Source of the DNA: Lichtheimia corymbifera B2541
Taxonomy: Eukaryota > Mucoromycota > Mucoromycetes > Mucorales > Lichtheimiaceae
NCBI GenBank assembly: GCA_000697475.1
Contig: JNEU01000448.1
Span: 1-64,000 of the forward strand
Length of the DNA: 64,000 nt
Direction: 5' to 3'
Shown: positions 1 through 10,571 of the stretch, piece after piece
Numbering within the stretch: position 1 is the stretch's first letter
How the letters are laid out: every line of letters starts with the position of its first letter
The notes under the pieces: model-generated
Told to the model about the DNA's origin: nothing
Databases searched by the model: none
What the model saw: the letters and a program-made list of their open reading frames with translations, nothing else
Program-made: the position numbers and the translations under genes

Positions 1-20
1 CTTTTGACAGCACCTCAATC

Positions 21-1430
21 TTGACATTCCAACTCGATCTCGACGATCTCGACATTTCGATCGCATCAGCAGATCCCACCAAGCCCAATTTCGCCATGTC
101 CACAACTGACACCTTGAAATGGAGTCAAGTCGTGGCCAAAGGTGCCGGAATGAAGGTCATTACACCTTCCCGAACACCTCGTGATGCCAGCATTTCCACA
201 GACATTCTCTATGAGCACCCCGATTTCACTCGTCAACAGCTTTCTCGCAAGGCTGCAGCTATTGTTAGACAGGCTCTGACTCCTGAGTCCGTTTTGTTTT
301 CTTTGCCTCAACTAGCCTTTGAACGACGCAGTAAGGCATATGCTGCGATTGAATCGCAGATTGGCGCAGTCCAGGGTTTTAGACATATAAGCGCATATGA
401 TGTCCGTTCTCGTCGAGATATGCTGATCGAAGCAAAATTCGTCAACCCAGACCATGCCACAAAGGCCATTGAGGAGGGTATTACAGTCAATGAGATCATT
501 CACAAAGCATCTCCTACTGTAACTGGCTCAGAAAACCCTTTGATTCGAGTACAGCTCAGTCTACTCCACATTGACAGTGACCAAGCTATCCGAGATGGTT
601 TGCTATCATCACTCCGTTACTATGGGAAGGTTTACCAGATCCGCCGTGTTCTGTATGATGGATATTTCGAAGGTCAACTCACTGTGACCATTGATCCCAG
701 TGAAGGATATGATGACTCAAAAGGCGTACATCATGAAGCACAGCCTTTACAACGAATGCTTTATTTGGAGACCTGGGATACTTTCGCACCAGCCTCTTTC
801 AAAGGCGCAGCACCTGTATGCTATTATTGCAGACAAGCTGGCCACATCCGCAACAACTGTCCTGAGTTGGCTCGACGTGTGTGCTTCGAATGTGGAGTAG
901 CAGGGCACACAAGAAAGTTCTGTAAGGCAAAGATGTCCGATACACAAGCTATCGATTTGTATGAGCAAGTTAAGGCTAAGAAGAATGACCAAGAAACACA
1001 ACACCCAGCCAAGGAAGTAGTTCAGACAACAAAGGCCACCTCTGAGCCTGTGATTTTGGATGCAGAAGCTCAAAAGGGTGCTAATGACGATCCCTCAGAC
1101 ATTGAACTTACGATAGACGAGGATCCAGAGCAGGAGGATGAAGATATTGAGATGGACGAAGGTCCTAGGAAGAGTAGACTGGACGATGTTGACCCTGAGA
1201 ATAGCATCAACGCATCGAAACATGCACCATATGATAAGGCAACGAGGATGAAAGTGGATGAGATACCACCTACGGAGGAAGTGCATTTGGTCAAGGCCTC
1301 GAGCAAACGCTCTATCTTAAAGAATAAGCAGTCGAGCATGAGCCATCAGACAGGCCAAAATTTCGACCTGGATTTGAACCCGGTAGTACCACTACCACCC
1401 ACCTCAGACATCGCCCGTAAGGGTCAATGA
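21..1430 (+). CDS. LINE ORF1, Gag-like RNA-binding protein with two CCHC knuckles
   Basis: The 469-residue protein would bind element RNA and help form the retrotransposition particle. Two CCHC zinc knuckles are visible at about residues 267-280 (CYYCRQAGHIRNNC) and 288-301 (CFECGVAGHTRKFC). The C-terminal third is rich in Asp and Glu (about residues 350-400), with a basic Ser/Lys stretch after it. The start ATG at 21 is the first in frame inside the window; an upstream start cannot be excluded because only 20 bases precede it. The stop codon overlaps the ORF2 start in an ATGA arrangement. Function is inferred from the knuckles and the position before ORF2. Confidence 0.9.
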   Translation: MTFQLDLDDLDISIASADPTKPNFAMSTTDTLKWSQVVAKGAGMKVITPSRTPRDASISTDILYEHPDFTRQQLSRKAAAIVRQALTPESVLFSLPQLAFERRSKAYAAIESQIGAVQGFRHISAYDVRSRRDMLIEAKFVNPDHATKAIEEGITVNEIIHKASPTVTGSENPLIRVQLSLLHIDSDQAIRDGLLSSLRYYGKVYQIRRVLYDGYFEGQLTVTIDPSEGYDDSKGVHHEAQPLQRMLYLETWDTFAPASFKGAAPVCYYCRQAGHIRNNCPELARRVCFECGVAGHTRKFCKAKMSDTQAIDLYEQVKAKKNDQETQHPAKEVVQTTKATSEPVILDAEAQKGANDDPSDIELTIDEDPEQEDEDIEMDEGPRKSRLDDVDPENSINASKHAPYDKATRMKVDEIPPTEEVHLVKASSKRSILKNKQSSMSHQTGQNFDLDLNPVVPLPPTSDIARKGQ

Positions 1431-4400
1431 TTAATCGACATATCCGCATTGGCTCTTTAAATGCTCGCAGCATTTTCAAAGAGCACTCACCAACAACACA
1501 ACGCTCCTTTATTTATGACCTACGTACCTCACACGACCTCGATATTCTCTGTCTTCAAGAAACCGCCACTAATTTCTCGCATCCTCATATCACTGATGAA
1601 CAAGTCCACTCCTTTACTTCTTTCATGTTTCCAAATCGCTCATCAATTATCACCAAACATGCAGCGATTGTATGTCTACGTCAAGATCTCACACTGGCAA
1701 ATGCCATTGTTTCTATGGATGAGCGAATTATTGTCGCTTCGATTTTGGATCAACAACAACATCTTGTATGCAATATTATCAACACCTATATTCCAGCTTC
1801 ACGCACAGCTCGTCCGGATTTTCTACGATCCTTCCTCTCATTACCTTTCGTACAAGAGATAGATGTTGGTCCTTGGTTCTTACTTGGGGATTTCAACCTC
1901 CACTTGCACGATCCCACAGTCACCGGTTCACCAACCATACAGCCTTGGTATGACTGGATCCGCACACATTTCGATAATTGCATGCCAGCAGGATTGCCTA
2001 CTTTCCAAAGGGGTGTTTCTCGCTCGACCATTGACTATATTTTCGGCCACCATTCCATTATGTCTCGAGTAACCAACGCGAATCAGCATTTTCTCCCTAT
2101 TTCGTGGACGGATCACAGTCTGCTGACCATTGATTTACTACCAGTACGGCAGGATATTGGCCGTGGCAGTTGGCGTTTCAACCCGTCTATGCTGCACGAT
2201 GAGCCCTTTATTACTCTTTTGGATCATACTATGGATAGTTTCTTTGATACTATCGATACGACACCGGATATTACTCCTCAAGAGCAATGGGAATCATTGA
2301 AAAGGCTTCTCAAATACACAGCACAGAGACAATCACGTGGTTCAACAACACATAGACGCACTCGTATTGCTAAACTGCAATCTGATCGACAACAACTCCT
2401 GGTCAATCCAGCAAATACCGACCTGGCCACAATTGAGCAAGAGATCGACACCTTGATTCAACATGACACTCGACAAACCATGCTCCGTTCAGCAACACGA
2501 TGGCATGAACAGGGTGAAAGGAACAATAAGTATTTCTTTCGGGTAATCAAGGCGAGACAAACTCAACAAACTATTACCGCATTGCAATGTTCCCAGAATG
2601 GGACCATCCTTACGGATATTCGAGACATCATCCAGGAGACACGTAACTATTATAGCAAATTATACACACCGGACGAGATTGATGTAACGGCCATGCAATC
2701 GCTATTACACAACATCCCGCAGACAGCCAGGTTATCACCTTCCGATGCAGCAGAACTCACAGCTTTGCCTCATATGGCCGACATTGTTGATCTAGTGGAA
2801 CACTCGCCTTTGGACAGAAGCCCTGGTCTCGATGGTCTTCCTTTTGAGGTATATAAACATCTCATTCCACGCTCTCCACGTTTTCGTCATCTTTTACTCT
2901 TGGTCATTTGCCAAGCCTTTGAAGGTATCTTTCCGGCCTCATGGTGTCACACACGCATGGTTTTGCTTTTTAAGAAAGGAGACCCTGAGCTGTTACGCAA
3001 CTGGAGACCGCTTTCATTGATCAATACGGATGCCAAGTTGTTCACCAAGCTTCTGGCTAACCGTCTCAACCAAGTGCTGCCAAAGCTTATCAGCCCGTAT
3101 CAAACGGGCTTCATGCCACATCGGTTGATCTCGGACAATGGATGGATAAACCAAGTATTGATGCATAACCATCGCAAGGCCCAACAGCACGATCCAGCAG
3201 TAGCAGTTTTTCTCGATCAAGAGAAAGCCTATGACAGAGTTCATCCTGAATATTTACGTGGCGTCCTATCACACTTTGGATTTCCCGACAGCATCATTAC
3301 CAGTTTATCGCGATTATTTTTCGGTACACAGGTGCATGTCAGCATCAATGGGCACTTGGGCAAACCGTTTCAACAAGGTAGAGGTTTACGACAAGGGGAT
3401 CCTCTCTCTCCATTATTGTTCAACCTTATGTTTGAACCTTTGTTACGTTCCATCTTGGCCAGTCAACTACAAGGAGTGACTCTTGTACCACCGCGTTTAC
3501 ATTCTGGACCTCAATACACCACGAGTATACGACAAAGGATCCCTCCTGCACCGCCTGCGATCAAGCTTTTGAGTTATGCAGATGACTTAGAAGTCTTCCT
3601 CTCTCATCCTAGAGAATGGGATATACTGATGGATCTTCTACAATGCTACGGTGCGGCATCTAATGCCAAGGTTAACCTCAGCAAAACTATTTTGATGTCA
3701 CTGTCTGGAAAGCACTATGTTGAATGGGAACAACTCGCGGATTCCTTTGGGGCACAATGGCATGACGCACATAGCTCGGAAGCAGTACGCTATTTGGGAT
3801 ATCCTCTGTATCATACCGATGATCAACTCTCTCTCTTTATGGATTCCATTAAGGTCAAGGTACTCCGGCACGCCAACATCCTCAAGGAACGTCGTTTATC
3901 ACTTCGAGGTGCTAGCACGGTGGTCAATTCAATATTATTGTCTCGGTTGTGGCATGTTCTTCGTGTCACCCCAGTCTCTGAGCAATGGTTGAAGGAAATG
4001 AAATCCATAGTGCTCTCTTCCCTCACACCTTTTTGGCCAAAACCATCTTGGGATACTCTATGTCTACCACGTAAATATGGCGGTGTTGGTATGGTAAATG
4101 TCATGGATCAAAGTCAAGCTTTACATTTCGTGTACCTACAACGTCTCTGTACACCACCTCGTTCATCCGATTTCCTGTCACCGTGGATCATAAGGTATTA
4201 TCAGATGTTGACTGGTCACACCTCACTTCTACCATGGTTCCTTTATCCAAAACAACTCCAATATTGTTTGAAAAAGGTTCCCCATATGGCGTATTTGGGA
4301 AAGCTTCTTTGTCGCCTTCCTGGATTGAAACCTACGAATGATTGGTCTGCACAATGGCTGCTTAGCATACCGTTACGGTTTGTCAAATCTTCAGGGCAAA

Positions 4401-5314
4401 CGGAGTTGACAACTCAACCTCGGATGCATTACCTGTTGTCTGACGTTGCTTACTGGGATCTGGAAAGGGAATGCCTTATACTTCATCCTAGTCAAAAGTT
4501 ACGGCATACTTTGTTAAAGTTTCGGTCTAGTGTGGTCCATTCGAACATGACATCATCCACAGTGCACCTCGAAGGATATCCTGAAACTCATTTTCCGATC
4601 ACTCACAGCGCACCGGGTTCCTCAACGGATTCGACGACATCCTATTCTGTGTATTCTCCTCTCCCGTCTTTGAACCATTGGATACTCCAAGTCTCAACCA
4701 ACAAGACCAGTGATATCCCTTCTCTATCGTTATCACAATTACGTCGTTATTGGCATCCGCACTGGAAATTCATCCTTGATCGCTCATCCGATACGAACAC
4801 ATCCATGCCTTTGACATTTACTTATCCATCTTCCTTTTGGAAACGGTTCTGGCGCCTACCGATACCTCACAAGGCATTCACACCATGGTGGCGATTATTA
4901 CAACACTGCATTAGCACACAACAAAAGCTCCACCGATTTCGCTTTCCTCAGATTGACAGCGATATGTGCACACTCTGCAAAATTGACGAAGAAGATATAC
5001 AGCACATGTTCACTGCTTGCTCAAGCAAACGCCAATTTTGGCACGCAGCGTTAGACTTCTTGCACCTCCGTCACCTCTTTCCTACACAAGCTCTCGTTTG
5101 GCGTGCTCTCACTAGCTTTGAATCATACGAACACCGACCTCTAAATGACAGTATATTATGCCGCCTTGGCTGCATTATTGCTGTCCTATGGCAGCATCAT
5201 TGGCGTTGTAAGATAGATGACCAGCCGTGGTCAACACCAGCCGCTCTCGGTACGCTACAGGCCGATCTATTGTATGTTTCTTTTGTTCCACCGTCACCTC
5301 CCAATTCTGTTTAA
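1427..5314 (+). CDS. LINE ORF2, endonuclease-reverse transcriptase
   Basis: The 1295-residue protein would nick target DNA and reverse-transcribe the element RNA. The N-terminal 230 residues look like an APE-type endonuclease: SLNARS near the start, LCLQET, GDFN near residue 154 and TDH near 226. The reverse transcriptase spans roughly residues 480-800, with FKKGDPELLRNWRPLSL, FLDQEKAYDRV, QGDPLSPLLFNL and the catalytic YADD near 716. A C-terminal CTLC-x7-H-x4-C zinc motif lies near residues 1181-1200. The start overlaps the ORF1 stop by four bases (ATGA), which suggests stop-restart translation. There are no internal stops or frameshifts. Confidence 0.95.
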   Translation: MINRHIRIGSLNARSIFKEHSPTTQRSFIYDLRTSHDLDILCLQETATNFSHPHITDEQVHSFTSFMFPNRSSIITKHAAIVCLRQDLTLANAIVSMDERIIVASILDQQQHLVCNIINTYIPASRTARPDFLRSFLSLPFVQEIDVGPWFLLGDFNLHLHDPTVTGSPTIQPWYDWIRTHFDNCMPAGLPTFQRGVSRSTIDYIFGHHSIMSRVTNANQHFLPISWTDHSLLTIDLLPVRQDIGRGSWRFNPSMLHDEPFITLLDHTMDSFFDTIDTTPDITPQEQWESLKRLLKYTAQRQSRGSTTHRRTRIAKLQSDRQQLLVNPANTDLATIEQEIDTLIQHDTRQTMLRSATRWHEQGERNNKYFFRVIKARQTQQTITALQCSQNGTILTDIRDIIQETRNYYSKLYTPDEIDVTAMQSLLHNIPQTARLSPSDAAELTALPHMADIVDLVEHSPLDRSPGLDGLPFEVYKHLIPRSPRFRHLLLLVICQAFEGIFPASWCHTRMVLLFKKGDPELLRNWRPLSLINTDAKLFTKLLANRLNQVLPKLISPYQTGFMPHRLISDNGWINQVLMHNHRKAQQHDPAVAVFLDQEKAYDRVHPEYLRGVLSHFGFPDSIITSLSRLFFGTQVHVSINGHLGKPFQQGRGLRQGDPLSPLLFNLMFEPLLRSILASQLQGVTLVPPRLHSGPQYTTSIRQRIPPAPPAIKLLSYADDLEVFLSHPREWDILMDLLQCYGAASNAKVNLSKTILMSLSGKHYVEWEQLADSFGAQWHDAHSSEAVRYLGYPLYHTDDQLSLFMDSIKVKVLRHANILKERRLSLRGASTVVNSILLSRLWHVLRVTPVSEQWLKEMKSIVLSSLTPFWPKPSWDTLCLPRKYGGVGMVNVMDQSQALHFVYLQRLCTPPRSSDFLSPWIIRYYQMLTGHTSLLPWFLYPKQLQYCLKKVPHMAYLGKLLCRLPGLKPTNDWSAQWLLSIPLRFVKSSGQTELTTQPRMHYLLSDVAYWDLERECLILHPSQKLRHTLLKFRSSVVHSNMTSSTVHLEGYPETHFPITHSAPGSSTDSTTSYSVYSPLPSLNHWILQVSTNKTSDIPSLSLSQLRRYWHPHWKFILDRSSDTNTSMPLTFTYPSSFWKRFWRLPIPHKAFTPWWRLLQHCISTQQKLHRFRFPQIDSDMCTLCKIDEEDIQHMFTACSSKRQFWHAALDFLHLRHLFPTQALVWRALTSFESYEHRPLNDSILCRLGCIIAVLWQHHWRCKIDDQPWSTPAALGTLQADLLYVSFVPPSPPNSV

Positions 5315-5345
5315 TAAAGTCTACACTTTCAATACAAAAAAAAAA

Positions 5346-5945
5346 GCCTTTTGGGTGTTGGATTCTTGGCTGGTAGGTGGTTGCCACAATCACCGATCTT
5401 GCAGGTCAACCTTGATACTTTGTTGGTATATGCCTTTGAGCACAAGGAACATTTTTGTCCTTATTCACTTAAAGTCGGAAACCTGTCAGTGCGCGGAGGG
5501 CGTGGGTAGTATGGTAGCCAACTCTTTATTGCTACCCCGTTTATGGCACGTTATCAGGGTTATACCTTATACTTATACGAGCACCAGAATGGCATACTGT
5601 ATGTCTACTTCGTCGCAATCGTGGGTTAGGTATAATTGGTTTGGAGGACCAGACATTCGCACTTCATTTCATTTGTTTCCAATGACTAGGCAACCGCAAC
5701 TGGCGGCATTCAAGAGACTCTTTGCCAGCATCGATAGTAAAGTACTACCAGGTACTTGCAGATTACGCTTCCCTTTTACAACTTTTGCTTTTCCCTCATC
5801 GCCTCAAGTTGTTAGTTTGTAGGTATGTGTCCATTGATGACTTTTGGTCAACGGTAATCGCCATGGGCGATACTCTTTTTCTCTATCGTACCTCATGCAG
5901 GAAACCTCACAGTTTAATAAAGTTCACACTTCCATGCGAAAAAAA
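5346..5945 (+). mobile_element. Degenerate 3' fragment of an older LINE copy
   Basis: Pieces of ORF2-like protein can be read in shifting frames. LLLPRLWHVIRV matches LLSRLWHVLRV of the intact copy, GLGIIGLEDQTFALHF matches GVGMVNVMDQSQALHF, and KYYQVLADYASLL matches RYYQMLTGHTSLL. The fragment then jumps to a 3' end almost like that of the intact copy (TTTAATAAAGT, then an A run at 5939-5945), so about 1 kb of ORF2 end is deleted. Several stops and frame changes make it non-coding. It abuts the intact copy's poly(A) tail, so the younger element may have inserted near or into it. Confidence 0.85.
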
Positions 5946-6250
5946 GTATTGGATTGGATGGAATGATCTGGTTATATACAACGCATGAAAAAAGAGCCTC
6001 CTCGATATGGGGTAGTTGATTTAATAAAAAAAAGGACTTGTGGTAGTTGCATACACGAAGTATCCCAAATAATTAATTTCAGGTGAGTCAGTCTATGTGC
6101 TCGGCAAACCCAGATCACAGAATCACATATCGCATCAGACGTAGCCGAGCCTAGAGTTTGTGGCGTCCATTATATATAAGTGATTTTAAGACACCGACAG
6201 AGGATAAAAGCATACAAACACCGTGGAGCGCCTTCTATTTAGCCATCGTT
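5946..6250. other. Intergenic: LINE tail remnant and upstream region of the deaminase gene
   Basis: After the degenerate LINE tail there is another T-T-T-A-A-T-A-A-A plus A-run at 6020-6033, which may be a third eroded LINE 3' end or chance. A TATA box for the next gene lies at 6171-6179. No further gene is seen. Confidence 0.5.
6171..6179 (+). promoter_or_regulatory. TATA box of the glucosamine-6-phosphate deaminase gene
   Basis: The run TATATATAA sits 72-80 bases before the start codon at 6251, a spacing repeated at other genes in this window. Inferred from sequence only. Confidence 0.5.
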
Positions 6251-7625
6251 ATGCGCCTGATTGTACGCGAAAATTACGAAGAGGTTTCTTCCTATGTTGG
6301 TAATGGCGGCATTTCTCTATCCCACGTAGATAACTTGACTCACAAGCGGGTGTCATTAGCCTACTATGTCAAAGAGCGAATCAATCAGTTTGCCCCCACC
6401 AAAGAGCGACCATTCGTGCTCGGCCTACCTACTGGATCATCTCCAATCGGTGTCTACCACAAACTAGTTGATTTTAATGCAGCTGGGCAGTTGAGCTTTG
6501 AGCATGTTGTGACATTCAATATGGATGAATACGTAGGATTACCGACGTAACTATAATATAGGAGTAACAAATGCGATGGCATATTAACATTATGACTATG
6601 TAGGGATCATCCACAATCGTACCATACTTTCATGTGGAATCATTTATTCAAGCATGTTAATATCAAGAAAAACAACGTACACATTCTCGATGGCAATGCA
6701 AGTAACTTGGACGAGGAATGCCGTAAATTTGAAGCGGAGATCGCGAAGCTTGGTGGTATCGAGCTGTTTTTAGGCGGTAAATAGAGGGTTGCGTTTTGGG
6801 AGCAAGAGCAAAGACTAGGGATGAAAAATTGACATTACCCAGGTATTGGACCGGATGGACATATTGCGTTCAACGAGCCAGGATCGTCACTCACATCACG
6901 TACTCGTGTCAAGACTCTGGCGTACGAGACGATTATTGCTAATGCGCGATTTTTTGGAGGCGAGGTATCACGTGTCCCGAAACTTGCGCTGACGGTGGGC
7001 GTAGCGTACGTGTGTATGTGTATGTGTATGTTATTCAATGGTATTTGACTCAAAAACCCATGTGGTGGCATATGAGTAGCACAGTAATGGATGCGCGGGA
7101 GGTAATGCTTGTGATTACTGGAGCGCACAAAAGCTTAGCATTGGCCAAGTGTGTCGAAGAAGGCGTGAATCACATGTGGACCGTGTCGGCCATCCAGATG
7201 CATCCCAAGGGTCTGATCGTGTGTGACGAAGATGCTACCTTGGAGTTACATGTCAAGGTAAGGTGTTGCAGGTGATGGATGGGACATAATAATATGTTAA
7301 ACGGGTCACCTATCAGACTGTCAAGTACTTCAAGTCAATTGAGCATGTCCACCATTCCATTATCGGTCCCCACAACCTAGGGCTGCAGGGCAATCTCCTA
7401 CGTAACATGGTTGACACTAATCAAGCGGCTAAACGACGGAGAAGATTGATGCTCCAAAACTTGTTGAACAATGATGATGACGATGGATGCCGTCGCGAAA
7501 GCTCACCGGAAGACGATGCAGCAGTGGCAGCAGCTGCAGCAGTAGCAGAAGCTGGCCAAAAGAGAAAGAGAAGAAACTCAGCCTACTGGCAGGAAACTTC
7601 GGCTGCGCTTGATGTCAATCCTTGA
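6251..7625 (+). CDS. nagB: Glucosamine-6-phosphate deaminase with C-terminal extension
   Basis: The enzyme converts glucosamine-6-phosphate to fructose-6-phosphate and ammonia, the last step of N-acetylglucosamine use (chitin recycling). Exons are 6251-6546, 6604-6776, 6843-7005, 7080-7257 and 7317-7625, giving 372 residues in frame. Family motifs follow in order: MRLIVRENY at the start, [18 protein letters not shown] with the catalytic Asp, [13 protein letters not shown] with the ring-opening His, and [14 protein letters not shown]. The start is chosen because MRLI matches the family start; an in-frame ATG at 6158 would add 31 unlikely residues. The last exon adds a basic, Asp- and Ala-rich tail of roughly 75 residues not found in NagB or GNPDA1. 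Family assignment is firm; the tail's role is unknown. Confidence 0.95.
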
Positions 7626-9117
7626 AGTTATCTAGCGGGCCTTCGATCGATAGCACACAGTACAATGCGAATAAATTCTTCAATACAAAAAAATGCTTAT
7701 TTTGCTGAGGATATTGCAATATCCAGCTAAAACTGTTCTCGAGTCATGGTAGGTAATAGCCAATGTAGCTGGTAGTAAGAATGCACATTGTCACAAGAAT
7801 TCTTGCGTATTCGTTCTCAAAGAGGCTTCCATTTTGTGTTCCTTCGTTTATCTCGCTATTACCACAGAAATGATAGTGGTTCAGTAATAAACCAGGTTGT
7901 GGGTGAAGGTGATCCCTTTTGGATACCTGCCGCTGATACCAATGAGCTATTACCAATATTCGGTGATGATACTATGCCATTCGTAGAGATCAAGACTTGT
8001 GCCTCTGATCAAGATGATGCGTTATGACATTTAGAATAGAATGTGGTTCTAGTGTATCAACTACTATCCTCATTCTACGGGAGCACGGTATGCGTTATTA
8101 GAGGTAGGTACTTCCAGTATGCGTGATTTCCGCTATTGGCGATGAAGAACATAGAATGATGTTAGAAATGTGAGGATGGGCAGAGCTTCTTTATTTTCTG
8201 TTTACCCACGGTGTTTTGTTAATCTTACACGATTACAGCCGTGAGGCGACTTGATACATATATACTACTTATACAATCAAGTTATCATGCTCAAAATGGG
8301 CGGCCCACATAGATTTCAAATCCTTTGTTTTCTATTGCAACAATGTATACGTGAAAATTGTTCAAGTTCTTGTTTTAGGAAAGTAAAACTTGAACTTGGC
8401 ATCTAGTTAGAGCTTAGAGGTGGGAAAATTAGAAGTTTGGTTTTGACGGAAGGCGCTGATTAGTGTATGCAACGCCAAAGATGCCTATCTCCCATGTTAG
8501 TTGACTCGGATAAGCGGCAAAATGCTAGAAACACCCGATGCTTCTCTTGTTTCCATGAGAGTAATACGTATGTACGGGTCGATGTCCGAGCAAACTAGGT
8601 CTCATGGGGGTTTTACACGATATAATGGTTAGAAAACCATTCTAGGTGCCAAACGATTGTGATTAACAGATATGACGTGAGGATGGATACGTTCAAAATG
8701 GTAAGACTGTGCACTGTCGTCCGTGCATTTGCAGATTGGGATCTTTGGATCGGAGCTCTTCAAGCACAGCCAAAATGGCAAGTATCGAATCTGCATAGGT
8801 CACGAGTGAAATGTAGAAAGGTCTTTTATGGTTGTTGTTTCATTGCAGCCTATGGTTGACAGCCATATGCCCGCATTATCTTTCCCATGTCGCGGTCGTG
8901 GTAAATAGTGTGCTACATACCAGATAGAGCATATGTTACCACTCACAGTAAGTCTCGGACTTTGCGATAGATCAAGATGTGTAACTCAAGAGGAACCTCC
9001 GCGTATATAAACCGAGCTCACTATATGACATGAACAGAGAGACCCAGTCATGATTGAAACATACACTGATAACAAGAAAGGAACAAATAACGATCCCGAA
9101 ACAGTGTCGCAGGGTAA
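7626..9117. other. Long intergenic region, no gene assigned
   Basis: An ORF at 7788-8027 (+) ends in a protein-like stretch (about 40 residues, acidic), but it has no recognised family, no supporting exons and no obvious promoter, so it is not called. The rest shows no structured repeat. A TATA box near 9004 belongs to the next gene. Confidence 0.5.
9004..9011 (+). promoter_or_regulatory. TATA box of the amino-acid transporter gene
   Basis: TATATAAA lies about 110 bases before the chosen ATG at 9118. A different ATG at 9050 opens a short out-of-frame ORF before the main start. Confidence 0.45.
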
Positions 9118-10571
9118 ATGGGGAAGAGTTCATCCTACATGCATAATATACAATCATTAAACTCACTGCGACCTTACAATCAAGATTCGTACTCAAACAA
9201 GCAAGGATTACTAGCTGAAGATCCCATTGACCGATCCCAAGGAGGCCATGCGTTTGGCGCTTATTATAACATTGTCTGTGCTGTATGTGGCACTGGTATG
9301 CTAGGCTTGTCACAGGCAATTGCACGTGGCGGATGGGGTGCCATTGCTTTGCTTTTACTTGCTTGGTGGATGGTTTCTGTAAGTCTCAGCATGGATGGTG
9401 AAGTTGTCATACTTACGAATTCCAATGAATCTAGTATGGATCTGTTATCCTTATAAAATGCTTGTATCATCCACGGAAGCAAACGACACGTATCAACAGC
9501 TTCAAAGACATTACAGAAGATGCATTCGGCAAGCTGGGTGGATGGTTATGCTTCTTCTTCATCGCTTGGGTGCTCTTGGGATCTCCTATTCTTTATCTTG
9601 TATTAATTGGACAAAATATGAACCAAATATGCCGTGATACGGCCGGTGAGATTGGGAGCATCCCTTGGACTATTATCTGGTCGGTGATTATAGCTATTCC
9701 TTTTGTGTTGATGAAGACCATGAAGGAGGTGGCATGGACAAGCTTGATAGGCACGACAGCATGTTTTGTAAGCGTCATAATGCTAATTGTTATGGTCGGT
9801 ATTGATTCACCTACACATGCTGCCAATGCTGTGCGGTCCAACATTATATGGGAAGGTTTTCCCACTTCACTGGCGACGATTGGTTTCAGTATGGGCGGCA
9901 ATGTTATCTATCCCAATGTCGAAGCATCCATGCGGCGCCCTGAATCATGGTCCAAGACCGTTGTAATAGCACTGACCACATGCGCCATGCTTTATATTGT
10001 CATTGCTGTACCGGGTTACTACGTGTATGGTCAAGATGTAAGCAATCCACTGTACAATAGCATAACCGAAGGTCCAGCCCAAACAGTCATTATTGTGTTG
10101 GTGACAATCAACATTCTTGTGAGTGTGCCCATCTTTCTCACATCATTCGCCCTCGATATCGAGTCAATGGCCAATGTCACTGTTGCACGATATGGCAAGT
10201 ACCGCGAATTTGCGTTGAGAGCTGTTATTCGGGTATCAACCATGGTCTTTTGTACGGTCGTTGCATGTGCTGTACCATATTTTGACTATCTCATGAGCTT
10301 GTTTGGAGCTTTCGGTTCTTGCACCTCTATCTTTATCATACCTGTATGTATATAATGCTGATTGAGTGAACATTTCAACTAATGGCTGTAATAGGTGTTG
10401 TGTTATTGGCGGCTCACTGGATTCAGAAACAAGCCTATATGGGAGAACGCATGGTGTGCATTTGTTCTGGTGTTCGGTTTTGTCGGTTTAATATTTGGAA
10501 GCTGGGGAGCTGTTACAGATCTCATCCAGGCCTTCCGTGAGGACTCTGCTGCTGCTACAACTGCTCCCTAG
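9118..10571 (+). CDS. Amino-acid transporter, AAAP/AVT family
   Basis: A polytopic membrane protein of 448 residues that likely moves neutral amino acids across the vacuolar or plasma membrane. Exons are 9118-9378, 9435-10343 and 10395-10571; all junctions keep frame. The first membrane segment carries the family pattern GAYYNIVCAVCGTGMLGLSQ, and about ten further hydrophobic segments follow. The segment with FSMGGNVIYPNVEASMRRP is typical of fungal AVT-like members (Aa_trans domain). The start at 9118 gives a short polar N-terminus before the first helix. Substrate and membrane cannot be read from sequence. Confidence 0.88.

Larger units (their letters stand above)
1..5345 (+). mobile_element. 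LINE (non-LTR retrotransposon), two ORFs, short poly(A) tail
   Basis: The element carries a Gag-like ORF1 with zinc knuckles and an ORF2 with endonuclease, reverse transcriptase and a C-terminal zinc motif; no RNase H motif was seen. The 3' end is very compact: the ORF2 stop at 5312-5314 overlaps an AATAAA signal (5313-5318), and ten A residues follow at 5336-5345. Both ORFs are open throughout, so the copy looks young and possibly active. The 5' end lies at or beyond the window edge, so full length and left target-site duplication cannot be judged. By architecture it resembles L1/Tad-type fungal LINEs; the clade was not tested. Confidence 0.93.

Noticed and set aside
7788..8027. Stand-alone 79-residue ORF
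   Set aside because: No ATG context, promoter, exon logic or family; it could be a chance ORF or a gene relic.
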